6,433 nt of DNA from Clostridia bacterium (lineage in GTDB: Bacteria > Bacillota > Clostridia > Oscillospirales > CAG-382). The number at the start of each line of letters is the position of its first letter. The first letter of the stretch is position 1. The translations under genes and the position numbers were made by a program. Positions 1-5,110 of this stretch are shown here, one piece after another. The stretch spans positions 1 through 6,433 of the forward strand of contig JAFYOG010000221.1 in the NCBI GenBank assembly GCA_017560285.1, read 5' to 3'. A model generated the notes under the pieces. The model was given only the letters and a program-made list of their open reading frames with translations, made no database searches and was not told the DNA's origin.

Positions 1-1
1 A

Positions 2-343
2 GAAAAGTGTGCATTGCTGTTGTCATCCAAACCAATTCCAAATGATATTATAGCAATCAAGCAATATATTTCTGCATTAGGCAGGGAAAACGCCGCCTAT
101 GTGGCAAACTATCGCCGTATAATTTTTGGCGAGGATAAAGATTGTAAAATTGATGATGTGTTATCAAAAAAATATTGCTTATCCATATCGGAATTAGCCA
201 TAAACGGTGCAGATCTTATAAATTTGGGGATCGAAAGTAAAAATATAGGAACAATACTTAATAAGCTTTTACAGCTTGTAATAAAAGAAAAAGTTAGCAA
301 CGAACGAGAAAATTTGTTATTTCAAGCCCAAAATATAAAATAA
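2..343 (+). CDS. cca: CCA tRNA nucleotidyltransferase, C-terminal part (5' end outside window)
   Basis: This open frame enters from the left edge and ends at TAA 341-343, leaving about 113 codons of the C-terminus. The stretch around 190-310 encodes ISELAINGADLINLGI, then KNIGTILNKLL, then VSNERENLL. This pattern (LaInGxDLixlGi...IGxiLxxLL...xNxRxxLL) is that of the C-terminal tRNA-binding domain of bacterial class II CCA-adding enzymes. Those enzymes add or repair the 3' CCA of tRNAs in the cytoplasm, using CTP and ATP. The catalytic nucleotidyltransferase head with its DxD metal site lies upstream of the window and cannot be checked. A terminator begins at the last base of the stop codon region. 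The neighbouring gene is a convergent tRNA-Thr whose CCA is already encoded, so for that tRNA the enzyme would serve only in repair. The family call is fairly sure; whether the missing part is intact is unknown. Confidence 0.85.
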   Translation, partial: EKCALLLSSKPIPNDIIAIKQYISALGRENAAYVANYRRIIFGEDKDCKIDDVLSKKYCLSISELAINGADLINLGIESKNIGTILNKLLQLVIKEKVSNERENLLFQAQNIK

Positions 344-371
344 AAAAGACAGGCAACCGCCTGTCTTTTTT
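342..371. terminator. Bidirectional intrinsic terminator between cca and tRNA-Thr
   Basis: The stem GACAGGC (348-354) pairs with GCCTGTC (359-365) around an AACC loop. It is extended by six A (342-347) opposite six T (366-371). Because of the A tract on one side and the T tract on the other, it works as a terminator on both strands. It would end cca rightward and the tRNA-Thr transcript leftward; the tRNA's CCA ends at 373, one base away from the hairpin. Confidence 0.93.
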
Positions 372-372
372 A

Positions 373-447
373 TGGAGCTGGAGATGGGATTTGAACCCAC
401 GGCCTATTGATTACGAATCAATTGCGCTACCACTGCGCCACTCCAGC
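373..447 (-). tRNA. tRNA-Thr (anticodon CGT), CCA encoded
   Basis: On the minus strand a full cloverleaf folds. The acceptor GCTGGAG (447-441) pairs with CTCCAGC (383-377). The D arm has GCGC/GCGC stems. The anticodon stem ATTGA/TCAAT encloses the loop TTCGTAA with anticodon CGT (415-413), which reads ACG. The variable loop is 5 nt. The T arm is GTGGG-TTCAAAT-CCCAT. The discriminator is U (376), followed by a genome-encoded CCA (375-373). Without CCA the gene covers 376-447. It has its own promoter just upstream and shares its terminator with cca. Confidence 0.97.
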
Positions 448-476
448 ATGCACCCGCTTTTGCAGGCACGAAAGGG

Positions 477-505
477 ATTATAGCATTAATTCGTCAAATT
501 GTCAA
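477..505 (-). promoter_or_regulatory. Consensus sigma-A promoter of tRNA-Thr
   Basis: On the minus strand TTGACA (505-500) is followed by a 17-nt spacer and TATAAT (482-477), with a TGC extended -10 (485-483). Transcription should start near 470, giving a leader of about 23 nt. The leader contains a small CCTGC-AAAA-GCGGG hairpin (466-453) before the tRNA begins at 447. The -35 box lies three bases beyond the stop codon of the upstream protease gene, and no terminator separates them. Confidence 0.92.
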
Positions 506-508
506 CAA

Positions 509-1543
509 TTAAAATGCGCTGTAAAATTCTTTGCTAAAATCTATTTCGGGGTAAACGTCTTTGTTTTTCATAAAGTATAAAACGGTTAATCCGATCACCA
601 AAACGATGGTTACTGCCAAACCGCCTTCGGGGCCGAACGCTCCGCCGCTGAACAAATTATTGCCGCCGTTATCTATAGATGTAAATAAAGAACTGCCGAA
701 GTTTATACCGCTAACGTTGCACCCGAATATATTTCCTTGGGAAAAATTCCATATAGCGTGGAACATTGCAACGCTCCAAATACTGCCGCGGCGAATAAAG
801 TACAAAGCGTTGAACAGCCCGAACAATAATATATTAACAATAGCCAATGCGGTTATACCCTCGTTTGCAACGTGCAAAACAGAAAAGAGCACAGAGCTTG
901 TAAATACAGCGGTAATTACGTTGCCCGTTGTAGCGCCCGAAACCATATAATAGCCGCGGAACAACACTTCCTCGCTGAACCCCTGAACAATACAGCCAAA
1001 GAAAAATGCAATAAGTGTAAAGTAAGAAACGTTATAATTAAACCCGCCAAAGCTCATTTGACCGCTTAAAAGCATAATACCGTAAACGACAGAGGACATT
1101 ACAAACCCTGCAAGCCAACCGTACAATGCTTCTTTTACAGCGCCTTTGCGCACAAAACCTAAAGTGAACAAACGGCGGCGTTCGAATTTGGTGCAATAAC
1201 CTATGCACACAATTAAAGCGCCTATTGTTGCAAATAATTCAAAAGAATTAAACCACGTAGGCAGTTTGCTTAACGTGTCGGTAATTAAAGCGTTAAGCCC
1301 TGCTTGGTCGATTGTTGCGCTGTTAAATGCTTCCTTAAATGCATCGTTCGACATTAAATATACCGTGGTAGGCAGACCGAGCAAAAAGTTGGAAAGCATA
1401 GAGCCGATAAAAAACACAATAAAGAATGTTATTGTGATTTTTGTAATGCTACGCTTTTTTACAGTCATTTTTGCTTCGTCAATAACCGTGGTATTGCCGA
1501 TTGCTTTTTTTAATTTATTAAAAATTCCGTTGTTTTTATTCAT
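509..1543 (-). CDS. CPBP-family intramembrane glutamic endopeptidase (CAAX protease/Abi type)
   Basis: The 344-residue membrane protein carries the three signatures of the CPBP (Rce1-like, Pfam Abi) family. EExxxR is at E191-E192-R196, FxxxH at F220-H224 and HxxxN at H262-N266, all within predicted membrane helices. Family members are intramembrane proteases; bacterial ones process peptides or confer bacteriocin immunity, and the substrate here cannot be read from sequence. Hydrophobic segments lie roughly at 35-56, 101-117, 139-161, 173-190, 208-250 and 308-326. A Gly/Asn-rich loop at 275-310 follows the last active-site motif. I chose the ATG at 1543 because AGGAAAG sits 5 nt upstream and the promoter at 1573-1601 would start RNA near 1566. 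That excludes the in-frame ATGs further upstream (for example 1594). The gene diverges from tRNA-Leu and reads toward tRNA-Thr with no terminator between them. No linked bacteriocin or regulator gene is visible. Confidence 0.93.
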   Translation of the reverse strand: MNKNNGIFNKLKKAIGNTTVIDEAKMTVKKRSITKITITFFIVFFIGSMLSNFLLGLPTTVYLMSNDAFKEAFNSATIDQAGLNALITDTLSKLPTWFNSFELFATIGALIVCIGYCTKFERRRLFTLGFVRKGAVKEALYGWLAGFVMSSVVYGIMLLSGQMSFGGFNYNVSYFTLIAFFFGCIVQGFSEEVLFRGYYMVSGATTGNVITAVFTSSVLFSVLHVANEGITALAIVNILLFGLFNALYFIRRGSIWSVAMFHAIWNFSQGNIFGCNVSGINFGSSLFTSIDNGGNNLFSGGAFGPEGGLAVTIVLVIGLTVLYFMKNKDVYPEIDFSKEFYSAF

Positions 1544-1572
1544 AATTTCTTTCCTAAAATACGTTTTACAGT

Positions 1573-1601
1573 ATTCTAACATATAGGATACCAAAAGTCA
1601 A
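1573..1601 (-). promoter_or_regulatory. Promoter of the CPBP protease gene
   Basis: On the minus strand TTGACT (1601-1596), a 17-nt spacer and TAGAAT (1578-1573) form a good sigma-A promoter. The predicted start near 1566 gives a leader of about 23 nt with AGGAAAG close to the ATG at 1543. Its position decides the start codon of the protease. Confidence 0.82.
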
Positions 1602-1634
1602 TTAAGATAAACTTGAGAATATGTAAAAAAACTC

Positions 1635-1663
1635 TTGCAAAATTAAAAATAGTGTGATATAAT
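1635..1663 (+). promoter_or_regulatory. Promoter of tRNA-Leu
   Basis: TTGCAA (1635-1640), a 17-nt spacer and TATAAT (1658-1663) with a TGA extended -10 (1655-1657). Transcription should start near 1670, about 19 nt before the tRNA. It lies back to back with the protease promoter; the two -35 boxes are 33 bp apart. Confidence 0.88.
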
Positions 1664-1688
1664 ACATTTCGTTCGAGAAATTGAATAT

Positions 1689-1775
1689 GCCGATGTGATG
1701 GAATTGGCAGACGTGCTGGACTCAAAATCCAGTGGTAGCGATACCGTGTGGGTTCGACCCCCACCATCGGCACCA
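1689..1775 (+). tRNA. tRNA-Leu (anticodon CAA), CCA encoded
   Basis: This is a class II tRNA. The acceptor GCCGATG (1689-1695) pairs with CATCGGC (1765-1771). The anticodon stem CTGGA/TCCAG encloses loop CTCAAAA with anticodon CAA (1723-1725), which reads TTG. A long variable arm carries the stem GGTA/TACC (1734-1737 with 1742-1745). The T arm is GTGGG-TTCGACC-CCCAC. Discriminator A (1772) and an encoded CCA (1773-1775) follow. The long variable arm and discriminator A are identity features of leucine tRNA. It is transcribed alone from its own promoter and ends at a terminator a few bases downstream. Confidence 0.97.
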
Positions 1776-1778
1776 CGT

Positions 1779-1820
1779 TCCCACCCTGACTTTGATAGAG
1801 TTGGGGTGGGATTTTCCTTT
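1779..1820 (+). terminator. Intrinsic terminator of tRNA-Leu
   Basis: TCCCACCC (1779-1786) pairs perfectly with GGGTGGGA (1804-1811). The 17-nt loop can extend the stem through two G-U pairs and ACT/AGT. TTTT and a CCTTT stretch follow at 1812-1820. The strong stem and the position four bases after CCA fit a tRNA terminator, although the T tract is interrupted. Confidence 0.85.
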
Positions 1821-1913
1821 CTTATATTTTATAAATCACCCATATTTACGGCATTTTAAGAACAATTTTGGATTGTTTTCTTTTTGATCCATAAAAGGGT
1901 AGCTAAAATTTTG

Positions 1914-1976
1914 GTTTTCGCTGAACGATTCCTTTTTGCTCCGTTCACCTAATAGGAGGATGCGTTCAGCGAATAC
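1914..1976. repeat. Inverted copy of the repeat, able to pair with the direct copies
   Basis: The 14 bases at 1914-1927 are the reverse complement of 1963-1976 with one mismatch; the exact core is TCGCTGAACG against CGTTCAGCGA. In RNA this would form a hairpin with a 35-nt loop. The shorter core TGAAC (1922-1926) could instead pair with GTTCA in any of the four direct copies, so alternative folds are possible. Confidence 0.75.
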
Positions 1977-2027
1977 TGTTTTGCGTTCAGCTAATAGACA
2001 AAATCAAATAGAGTGTTCAACTAATAG
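1943..2027 (+). repeat. Four phased direct repeats, consensus GTTCAnCTAATAG
   Basis: Copies start at 1943 (GTTCACCTAATAG), 1964 (GTTCAGCGAATAC), 1985 (GTTCAGCTAATAG) and 2015 (GTTCAACTAATAG). Start-to-start distances are 21, 21 and 30 bp, or about two, two and three helical turns, so all copies face the same side of the DNA. The second copy is the most diverged. Such phasing suits a protein-binding array (operator or iteron-like), but no cognate protein is identified. The spacings are also multiples of three, so a decayed coding repeat cannot be excluded. Confidence 0.8.
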
Positions 2028-2058
2028 CAATTACTTTCAAATTGCGCTTGTTTATTGG

Positions 2059-2076
2059 ACATATCTTATGATATGT
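2059..2076. repeat. Perfect dyad ACATATC-ttat-GATATGT
   Basis: Seven-base arms (2059-2065 and 2070-2076) flank a 4-nt centre. It is symmetrical and AT-rich, and sits about 110 bp before the GIY-YIG start, inside the spacer of a weak promoter candidate (TTGGAC 2055). This is a typical place for a repressor operator, but the role is inferred from position only. Confidence 0.6.
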
Positions 2077-2095
2077 TTCTTATAGCCTACACAAA

Positions 2096-2122
2096 GATAA
2101 TTTTCTATAGGTACAAATTATC
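2096..2122. repeat. Perfect dyad GATAATTT-(11)-AAATTATC
   Basis: Eight-base arms (2096-2103 and 2115-2122) surround an 11-nt centre in the leader of the GIY-YIG gene. It could be an operator or a weak leader hairpin. No T tract follows, so it is not an intrinsic terminator. Confidence 0.55.
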
Positions 2123-2184
2123 ACTAGGCATCCATAAGAGAGAACTACAAAATTGTTGTCCTTTCACCAATTGGAGGTATAATA

Positions 2185-2844
2185 ATGGAACATTTTGGTG
2201 TCAAGCTTGTCAATAGGGGTAAGTCTTTTATTTTGACAAGGGACGAATTTGCCCTTATCAGCACAAAACCTTCGCTACCTTATTTTGAATCATTGGCAGA
2301 GATGGAGGCATATGCAGATGAACAGGGCAGCGCATATTCTGAAAGCTGGTGCGCCGAATATCGTGAACTGTGCTTGAAAAACTTCGATCTTAACATGGAG
2401 TATTTTTCCAAACTGGACAAGACTGCCTTTGTTGCTGCACTGTCTTCTTTTCTGTCCAAATACAAACAATTTGCAGAAGTCACCAGTTTGAATGATTTTT
2501 CTGGTGTTGAGGGTTTCTATATCATGGTGCTTGATGAATACAAGCAAGTTTACATCGGCAAGACCGAAGATATCAAAAAGCGCATCATGCAGCATTGGTC
2601 AAATACGAAGCCCTTTGACAGAACGTTGTTCCCCATGTATGCCTGGAACAAATCCACTTTTTCGGTTGATTTCTTCCGAGCGTTGGATACCACAAGAATC
2701 TACGCATGGAAAAAGAAAATGTCTGATGGTATAGAAGCTGATTTGATAAGAAGTTTCCCTGCTCAATTCTGCACCAACAGAATTGGAGGAGATATTACAA
2801 ATGCACTTCAAGCAATTGGGACAATTAACAAAAGACAGTTTTAA
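2185..2844 (+). CDS. Stand-alone GIY-YIG nuclease-family protein
   Basis: The 219-residue protein has a C-terminal GIY-YIG domain at about 109-200. The first motif is G110-F111-Y112 and the second Y123-I124-G125, followed by K126. R133 and H137 lie in the next helix, the metal-binding Glu is probably E184 (DGIEADLI), and the conserved Asn is N198. All core catalytic positions are therefore present, so it should bind one divalent metal ion and cut DNA; the target is unknown. Residues 1-108 form a soluble, partly helical domain I do not recognise. There is no signal peptide or membrane segment. The start ATG is set by GGAGGT ending 6 nt upstream. The gene is monocistronic, with a repeat-rich leader, a palindrome and a terminator behind it. 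Its 17 Leu codons include no TTA, whereas the flanking glycosidase and permease genes use TTA freely, which suggests recent transfer. Homing, DNA repair and phage defence are all possible roles. Confidence 0.9.
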   Translation: MEHFGVKLVNRGKSFILTRDEFALISTKPSLPYFESLAEMEAYADEQGSAYSESWCAEYRELCLKNFDLNMEYFSKLDKTAFVAALSSFLSKYKQFAEVTSLNDFSGVEGFYIMVLDEYKQVYIGKTEDIKKRIMQHWSNTKPFDRTLFPMYAWNKSTFSVDFFRALDTTRIYAWKKKMSDGIEADLIRSFPAQFCTNRIGGDITNALQAIGTINKRQF

Positions 2845-2888
2845 GCTTTCAACCATAGTTTACGCAGAAAGGACGGAGCAGTCTGCCT

Positions 2889-2917
2889 TAGATAATCTAA
2901 TGCACCCCGGGGTGCAT
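2889..2917. repeat. Two abutting palindromes after the GIY-YIG gene, one GC-rich 18-mer
   Basis: TAGAT-A-ATCTA (2889-2899) is directly followed by the perfect 18-bp palindrome ATGCACCCCGGGGTGCAT (2900-2917). The second has eight consecutive G/C at its centre in otherwise AT-rich DNA. In RNA it would form a 7-bp hairpin with a CCGG loop, but no T run follows, so it is not the terminator. It may be a protein or nuclease site, a methylation site, or a 3' mRNA-stabilising hairpin. Confidence 0.85.
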
Positions 2918-2951
2918 CCTATTAATTCTATCAAAGTTAAACATTATTCCC

Positions 2952-2985
2952 AAAAGCAGGAACAAGTTCCTGCTTTTATTTTTTT
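2952..2985 (+). terminator. Intrinsic terminator of the GIY-YIG transcript
   Basis: AAAAGCAGGAA (2952-2962) pairs with TTCCTGCTTTT (2967-2977) around a CAAG loop. Seven T follow at 2979-2985. It separates the GIY-YIG gene from the next promoter, which begins 16 bases later. Confidence 0.95.
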
Positions 2986-3001
2986 GTGATTTTCTAAATT
3001 G

Positions 3002-3030
3002 TTGACATTTATAGATAAGAAATATATAAT
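3002..3030 (+). promoter_or_regulatory. Perfect consensus promoter of the glycosidase-like gene
   Basis: TTGACA (3002-3007), a 17-nt spacer and TATAAT (3025-3030) match the sigma-A consensus exactly. RNA should start near 3037, about 22 nt before the ATG at 3059. No operator-like dyad overlaps it, so strong constitutive transcription is likely. Confidence 0.92.
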
Positions 3031-3058
3031 TAAAATATCAAGCTTAGGCAGGTATGAT

Positions 3059-4957
3059 ATGGCAAAACAAATTTGGGAAATTAACGGTAATTCTATAATT
3101 TGGAACGTAAATAAAGAAACAACACCCCATTTCGACGATATAGAAATGAGTGGCTTGTATTGCGATTATATTCTTGCTTACGGCGCCGATAAAAACGGTT
3201 GTCTTTCGCTTTCGCAAAAGTGTTATTATCCAACCTTGCGCAAAATTCCAAACGACACCCACGCCACCCATTGCTTTTGTTTATCCGCCGAAGACAGACC
3301 GTATATTTTAATAGACGGTAAGCAAATTACCGAATATGCAAAATCCTTTTCATTCGACGGTATTTTAACGGCAAATTCCGTTACTGCCGAGGGTTATGAA
3401 ATTACCCATAAATTTTTTCCGTCGTCAGAAGCTCTTGCCGCCAACGAATTAATATACGTATATATTCCCCAAAGTGCAAAGCTTGAATTAAGCATTCCGC
3501 AAGATTATGTTCATTCCTATGATCGCGGAACGAAGGGGATATACCAAAACAGAATAAAATACAATATAGATTATATTAACGGTTGTTACCTTATACAAAT
3601 AAGCTATATTTCTTCTTTGACTACCAAAGCGGTAAATAATAATCCGTTGACCGAGCTTAACAACAGATACCAACGTATTTCTCAGCTTTGCGACGATGCT
3701 TTGGTGCTGGAAACCGATAATCCCGTTCTTGACCTTATGGCACGTTTTGCCAAGCTTAGGGCAGGTGAAAGCATTTTCGAAACCTTAACGGGCAAATATC
3801 ACAGCCCCGGTGGCCACGCGTATTATGCCGCAATTTGGTGTAATGACGAGGTCGAGTATGCAGGCCCCCACTTTGCAATGACAGGCGATAAAATCGATAT
3901 AGAAGCATCTGTAAATGCATATAAAGCCTACATTCCCTTTATGTCAGATACCTATTACCGTTTACCGTCGTCTATTATTGCCGAAGGCTTAGACGTTTGG
4001 GAGGGCGCAGGCGACAGGGGAGATGCGGCTATGTATTTATATGGCTGTTCGCTGTTTTGCTTGTATTTAGGCGATAAATCGGTTGCCCAAGAGCTATATC
4101 CGGCAATAAAATGGTGCGCCGAATATTGCGAAAGGAAAAAGCTTCCCGAAGGAGTTATCGGTTCCGATTCCGACGAATTAGAGGGCAGATTTCCTACCGA
4201 TAAAAAAGCAAATCTTTCTACCTCTTCCTTGTGCTACGGCGGTTTGATTTTTGCCGCACAGCTTGCCGATTCCTTGGGCGATACCCAAACCGCAATGGAA
4301 TATAATCGCCGCGCAAAGGAATTAGAGCTTGCTATCGAGAGCTATTTCGGCGCGGAATTGCACGGCTTTAATACTTACCGCTATTCCAAAGGATACGATA
4401 CCTTACGCGCCTGGATATGCTTGCCCTTGTGTATGGGAATTAATACCCGCGCAGAGGATACTTTAAATGCTATGCTTTCGCCCTATTTATGGATAGAAGA
4501 AGGTATGCTTACCTGTGAACGGTCGAATGAAAATAAGTCCGATACAATTTGGGACCGTTCAACCCTATACGGTATTAAGTGCGCTTTCCTTGCAGGTGCA
4601 GGAGATAGAATTATAAAACCTTTATTTAACTATTGTCATAAGCGACTGCTGTGCGACAGAGTTCCCTATGCGGTAGAAGCTTATCCCGAAGGTGATAAGA
4701 GGCATCTTTCAGGCGAAAGTGCGTTGTTTGTAAGAATTATAACCGAAGGTCTACTTGGTATTATGCCCGAAAGCTTAACGTCCTTTTCCTTCGTTCCTGT
4801 ATTGCCTAAGGGCTTAGGGTACATTAAGCTTTCAAAAATTAAAATATGCAACGGGGTATTCGATATAGAGATAAACAACAACAGCTACACCGTTTATAAA
4901 AATGGTCAGCGTTGTGATAATCTAACCCGGTGCGGAAACCGCATTATAGTAAAATAA
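3059..4957 (+). CDS. Six-hairpin-type glycoside hydrolase-like protein, specificity unknown
   Basis: The 632-residue protein has the layout of (alpha/alpha)6-barrel glycosidases. A beta-rich N-terminal domain covers about 1-210, a helical barrel about 215-570, and a short beta tail 575-632. Barrel features include WCNDEVEYAGP (260-270), WEGAGDRGD (314-322) and VPYAVEAYPEG (535-545), then HLSGESALFVRIITEGLLG (549-567). Acidic residues in these loops (D263/E264, D319/D322, E539/E544, E553) are candidates for catalysis, but I cannot assign them. There is no signal peptide or membrane helix, so it should act in the cytoplasm on imported sugar or an internal glycan. Start ATG 3059 follows AGGCAGGT and lies about 22 nt after the predicted transcription start. 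An upstream in-frame TTG (2999) precedes the promoter and is rejected. It is not in an operon with the permease. Glucan debranching-like and rhamnosidase-like families share this fold; the fold call is moderate and the substrate unknown. Confidence 0.65.
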   Translation: MAKQIWEINGNSIIWNVNKETTPHFDDIEMSGLYCDYILAYGADKNGCLSLSQKCYYPTLRKIPNDTHATHCFCLSAEDRPYILIDGKQITEYAKSFSFDGILTANSVTAEGYEITHKFFPSSEALAANELIYVYIPQSAKLELSIPQDYVHSYDRGTKGIYQNRIKYNIDYINGCYLIQISYISSLTTKAVNNNPLTELNNRYQRISQLCDDALVLETDNPVLDLMARFAKLRAGESIFETLTGKYHSPGGHAYYAAIWCNDEVEYAGPHFAMTGDKIDIEASVNAYKAYIPFMSDTYYRLPSSIIAEGLDVWEGAGDRGDAAMYLYGCSLFCLYLGDKSVAQELYPAIKWCAEYCERKKLPEGVIGSDSDELEGRFPTDKKANLSTSSLCYGGLIFAAQLADSLGDTQTAMEYNRRAKELELAIESYFGAELHGFNTYRYSKGYDTLRAWICLPLCMGINTRAEDTLNAMLSPYLWIEEGMLTCERSNENKSDTIWDRSTLYGIKCAFLAGAGDRIIKPLFNYCHKRLLCDRVPYAVEAYPEGDKRHLSGESALFVRIITEGLLGIMPESLTSFSFVPVLPKGLGYIKLSKIKICNGVFDIEINNNSYTVYKNGQRCDNLTRCGNRIIVK

Positions 4958-4966
4958 CCGCAATTT

Positions 4967-4995
4967 AAAGCCGCTTGCTGCGGCTTTTTATTTTT
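4967..4995 (+). terminator. Intrinsic terminator of the glycosidase-like gene
   Basis: AAAGCCGC (4967-4974) pairs with GCGGCTTT (4980-4987) around TTGCT. TTTTT-A-TTTTT follows. It starts 9 bases after the stop codon and isolates this gene from the permease. Confidence 0.95.
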
Positions 4996-5004
4996 ATTAT
5001 AATT

Positions 5005-5056
5005 AGGAATGAAAAAAACTGTAAAATTTATGAAACTTTACAGTTGTGTAATTCCT
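5005..5056. promoter_or_regulatory. Nested dyad, candidate operator overlapping the permease -35
   Basis: The perfect 9-bp arms AACTGTAAA (5017-5025) and TTTACAGTT (5037-5045) surround an 11-nt AT-rich centre. Outside them, AGGAAT (5005-5010) faces ATTCCT (5051-5056) about nearly the same centre. The right inner arm overlaps the -35 box at 5044-5049, so a bound protein would block polymerase. It lies upstream of the predicted transcription start, so it should act as DNA and not as a leader RNA. Confidence 0.65.
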
Positions 5057-5072
5057 GTTGCGGTGATATAAT
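5044..5072 (+). promoter_or_regulatory. Promoter of the anion permease gene
   Basis: TTGTGT (5044-5049), a 17-nt spacer and TATAAT (5067-5072) with a TGA extended -10 (5064-5066). The start would be near 5079, giving a leader of about 32 nt. A further small dyad ATTCC-ATTTC-GGAAT (5071-5085) overlaps the -10 and the start point. The weak -35 and strong extended -10 suit a regulated promoter. Confidence 0.78.
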
Positions 5073-5110
5073 TCCATTTCGGAATATACTAAAAAGGGGG
5101 AGTGATATTT

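Larger units (their letters stand above)
1821..2184. other. Gene-poor, repeat-rich stretch upstream of the GIY-YIG gene
   Basis: I see no convincing gene in these 364 bases. It holds an AT-rich hairpin AACAAT/ATTGTT (1861-1877) followed by a T-rich run, a set of phased direct repeats with an inverted copy (1914-2027), and two perfect dyads (2059-2076 and 2096-2122). The 3' end is the ribosome site GGAGGT (2173-2178) of the GIY-YIG gene. No strong promoter is visible. The best candidate is a weak TTGGAC (2055-2060) with TCTTAT 17 nt downstream, whose spacer is filled by the first dyad. One frame (1903-2082) is free of stops for 60 codons but lacks a plausible start. Confidence 0.7.

Noticed and set aside
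561..1586. Several plus-strand open frames opposite the protease gene
   Set aside because: They are antisense to a protein with intact CPBP motifs, lack ribosome sites and encode no recognisable domain.
1576..1776. Minus-strand frame over tRNA-Leu
   Set aside because: It reads through the tRNA on the opposite strand and across both divergent promoters. Such frames are common artefacts at tRNA genes.
1943..2027. CRISPR array
   Set aside because: The repeats are only 13 bases, degenerate, and separated by 8 to 17 bases. There are no spacers of constant CRISPR length and no cas genes.
2783..2989. Plus-strand frame overlapping the end of the GIY-YIG gene
   Set aside because: It shares about 60 bases with the real gene in another frame, then crosses both palindromes and the terminator. 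It has no ribosome site of its own worth accepting and no recognisable domain.
1753..2990. Attachment-site duplication of the tRNA-Leu 3' end
   Set aside because: I looked for a second copy of the T-arm/acceptor segment (TTCGACCCCCACCATCGG) downstream within the window and found none.
2999..3058. Upstream TTG start adding 20 residues to the glycosidase-like protein
   Set aside because: The TTG lies before the perfect promoter at 3002-3030, so those codons would not be in the transcript.
4931..4962. Small hairpin TGCGG-AAA-CCGCA at the end of the glycosidase-like gene, with a second CCGCA at 4958
   Set aside because: It is short, lies in codons, and a clear terminator follows; chance pairing is the simplest explanation.
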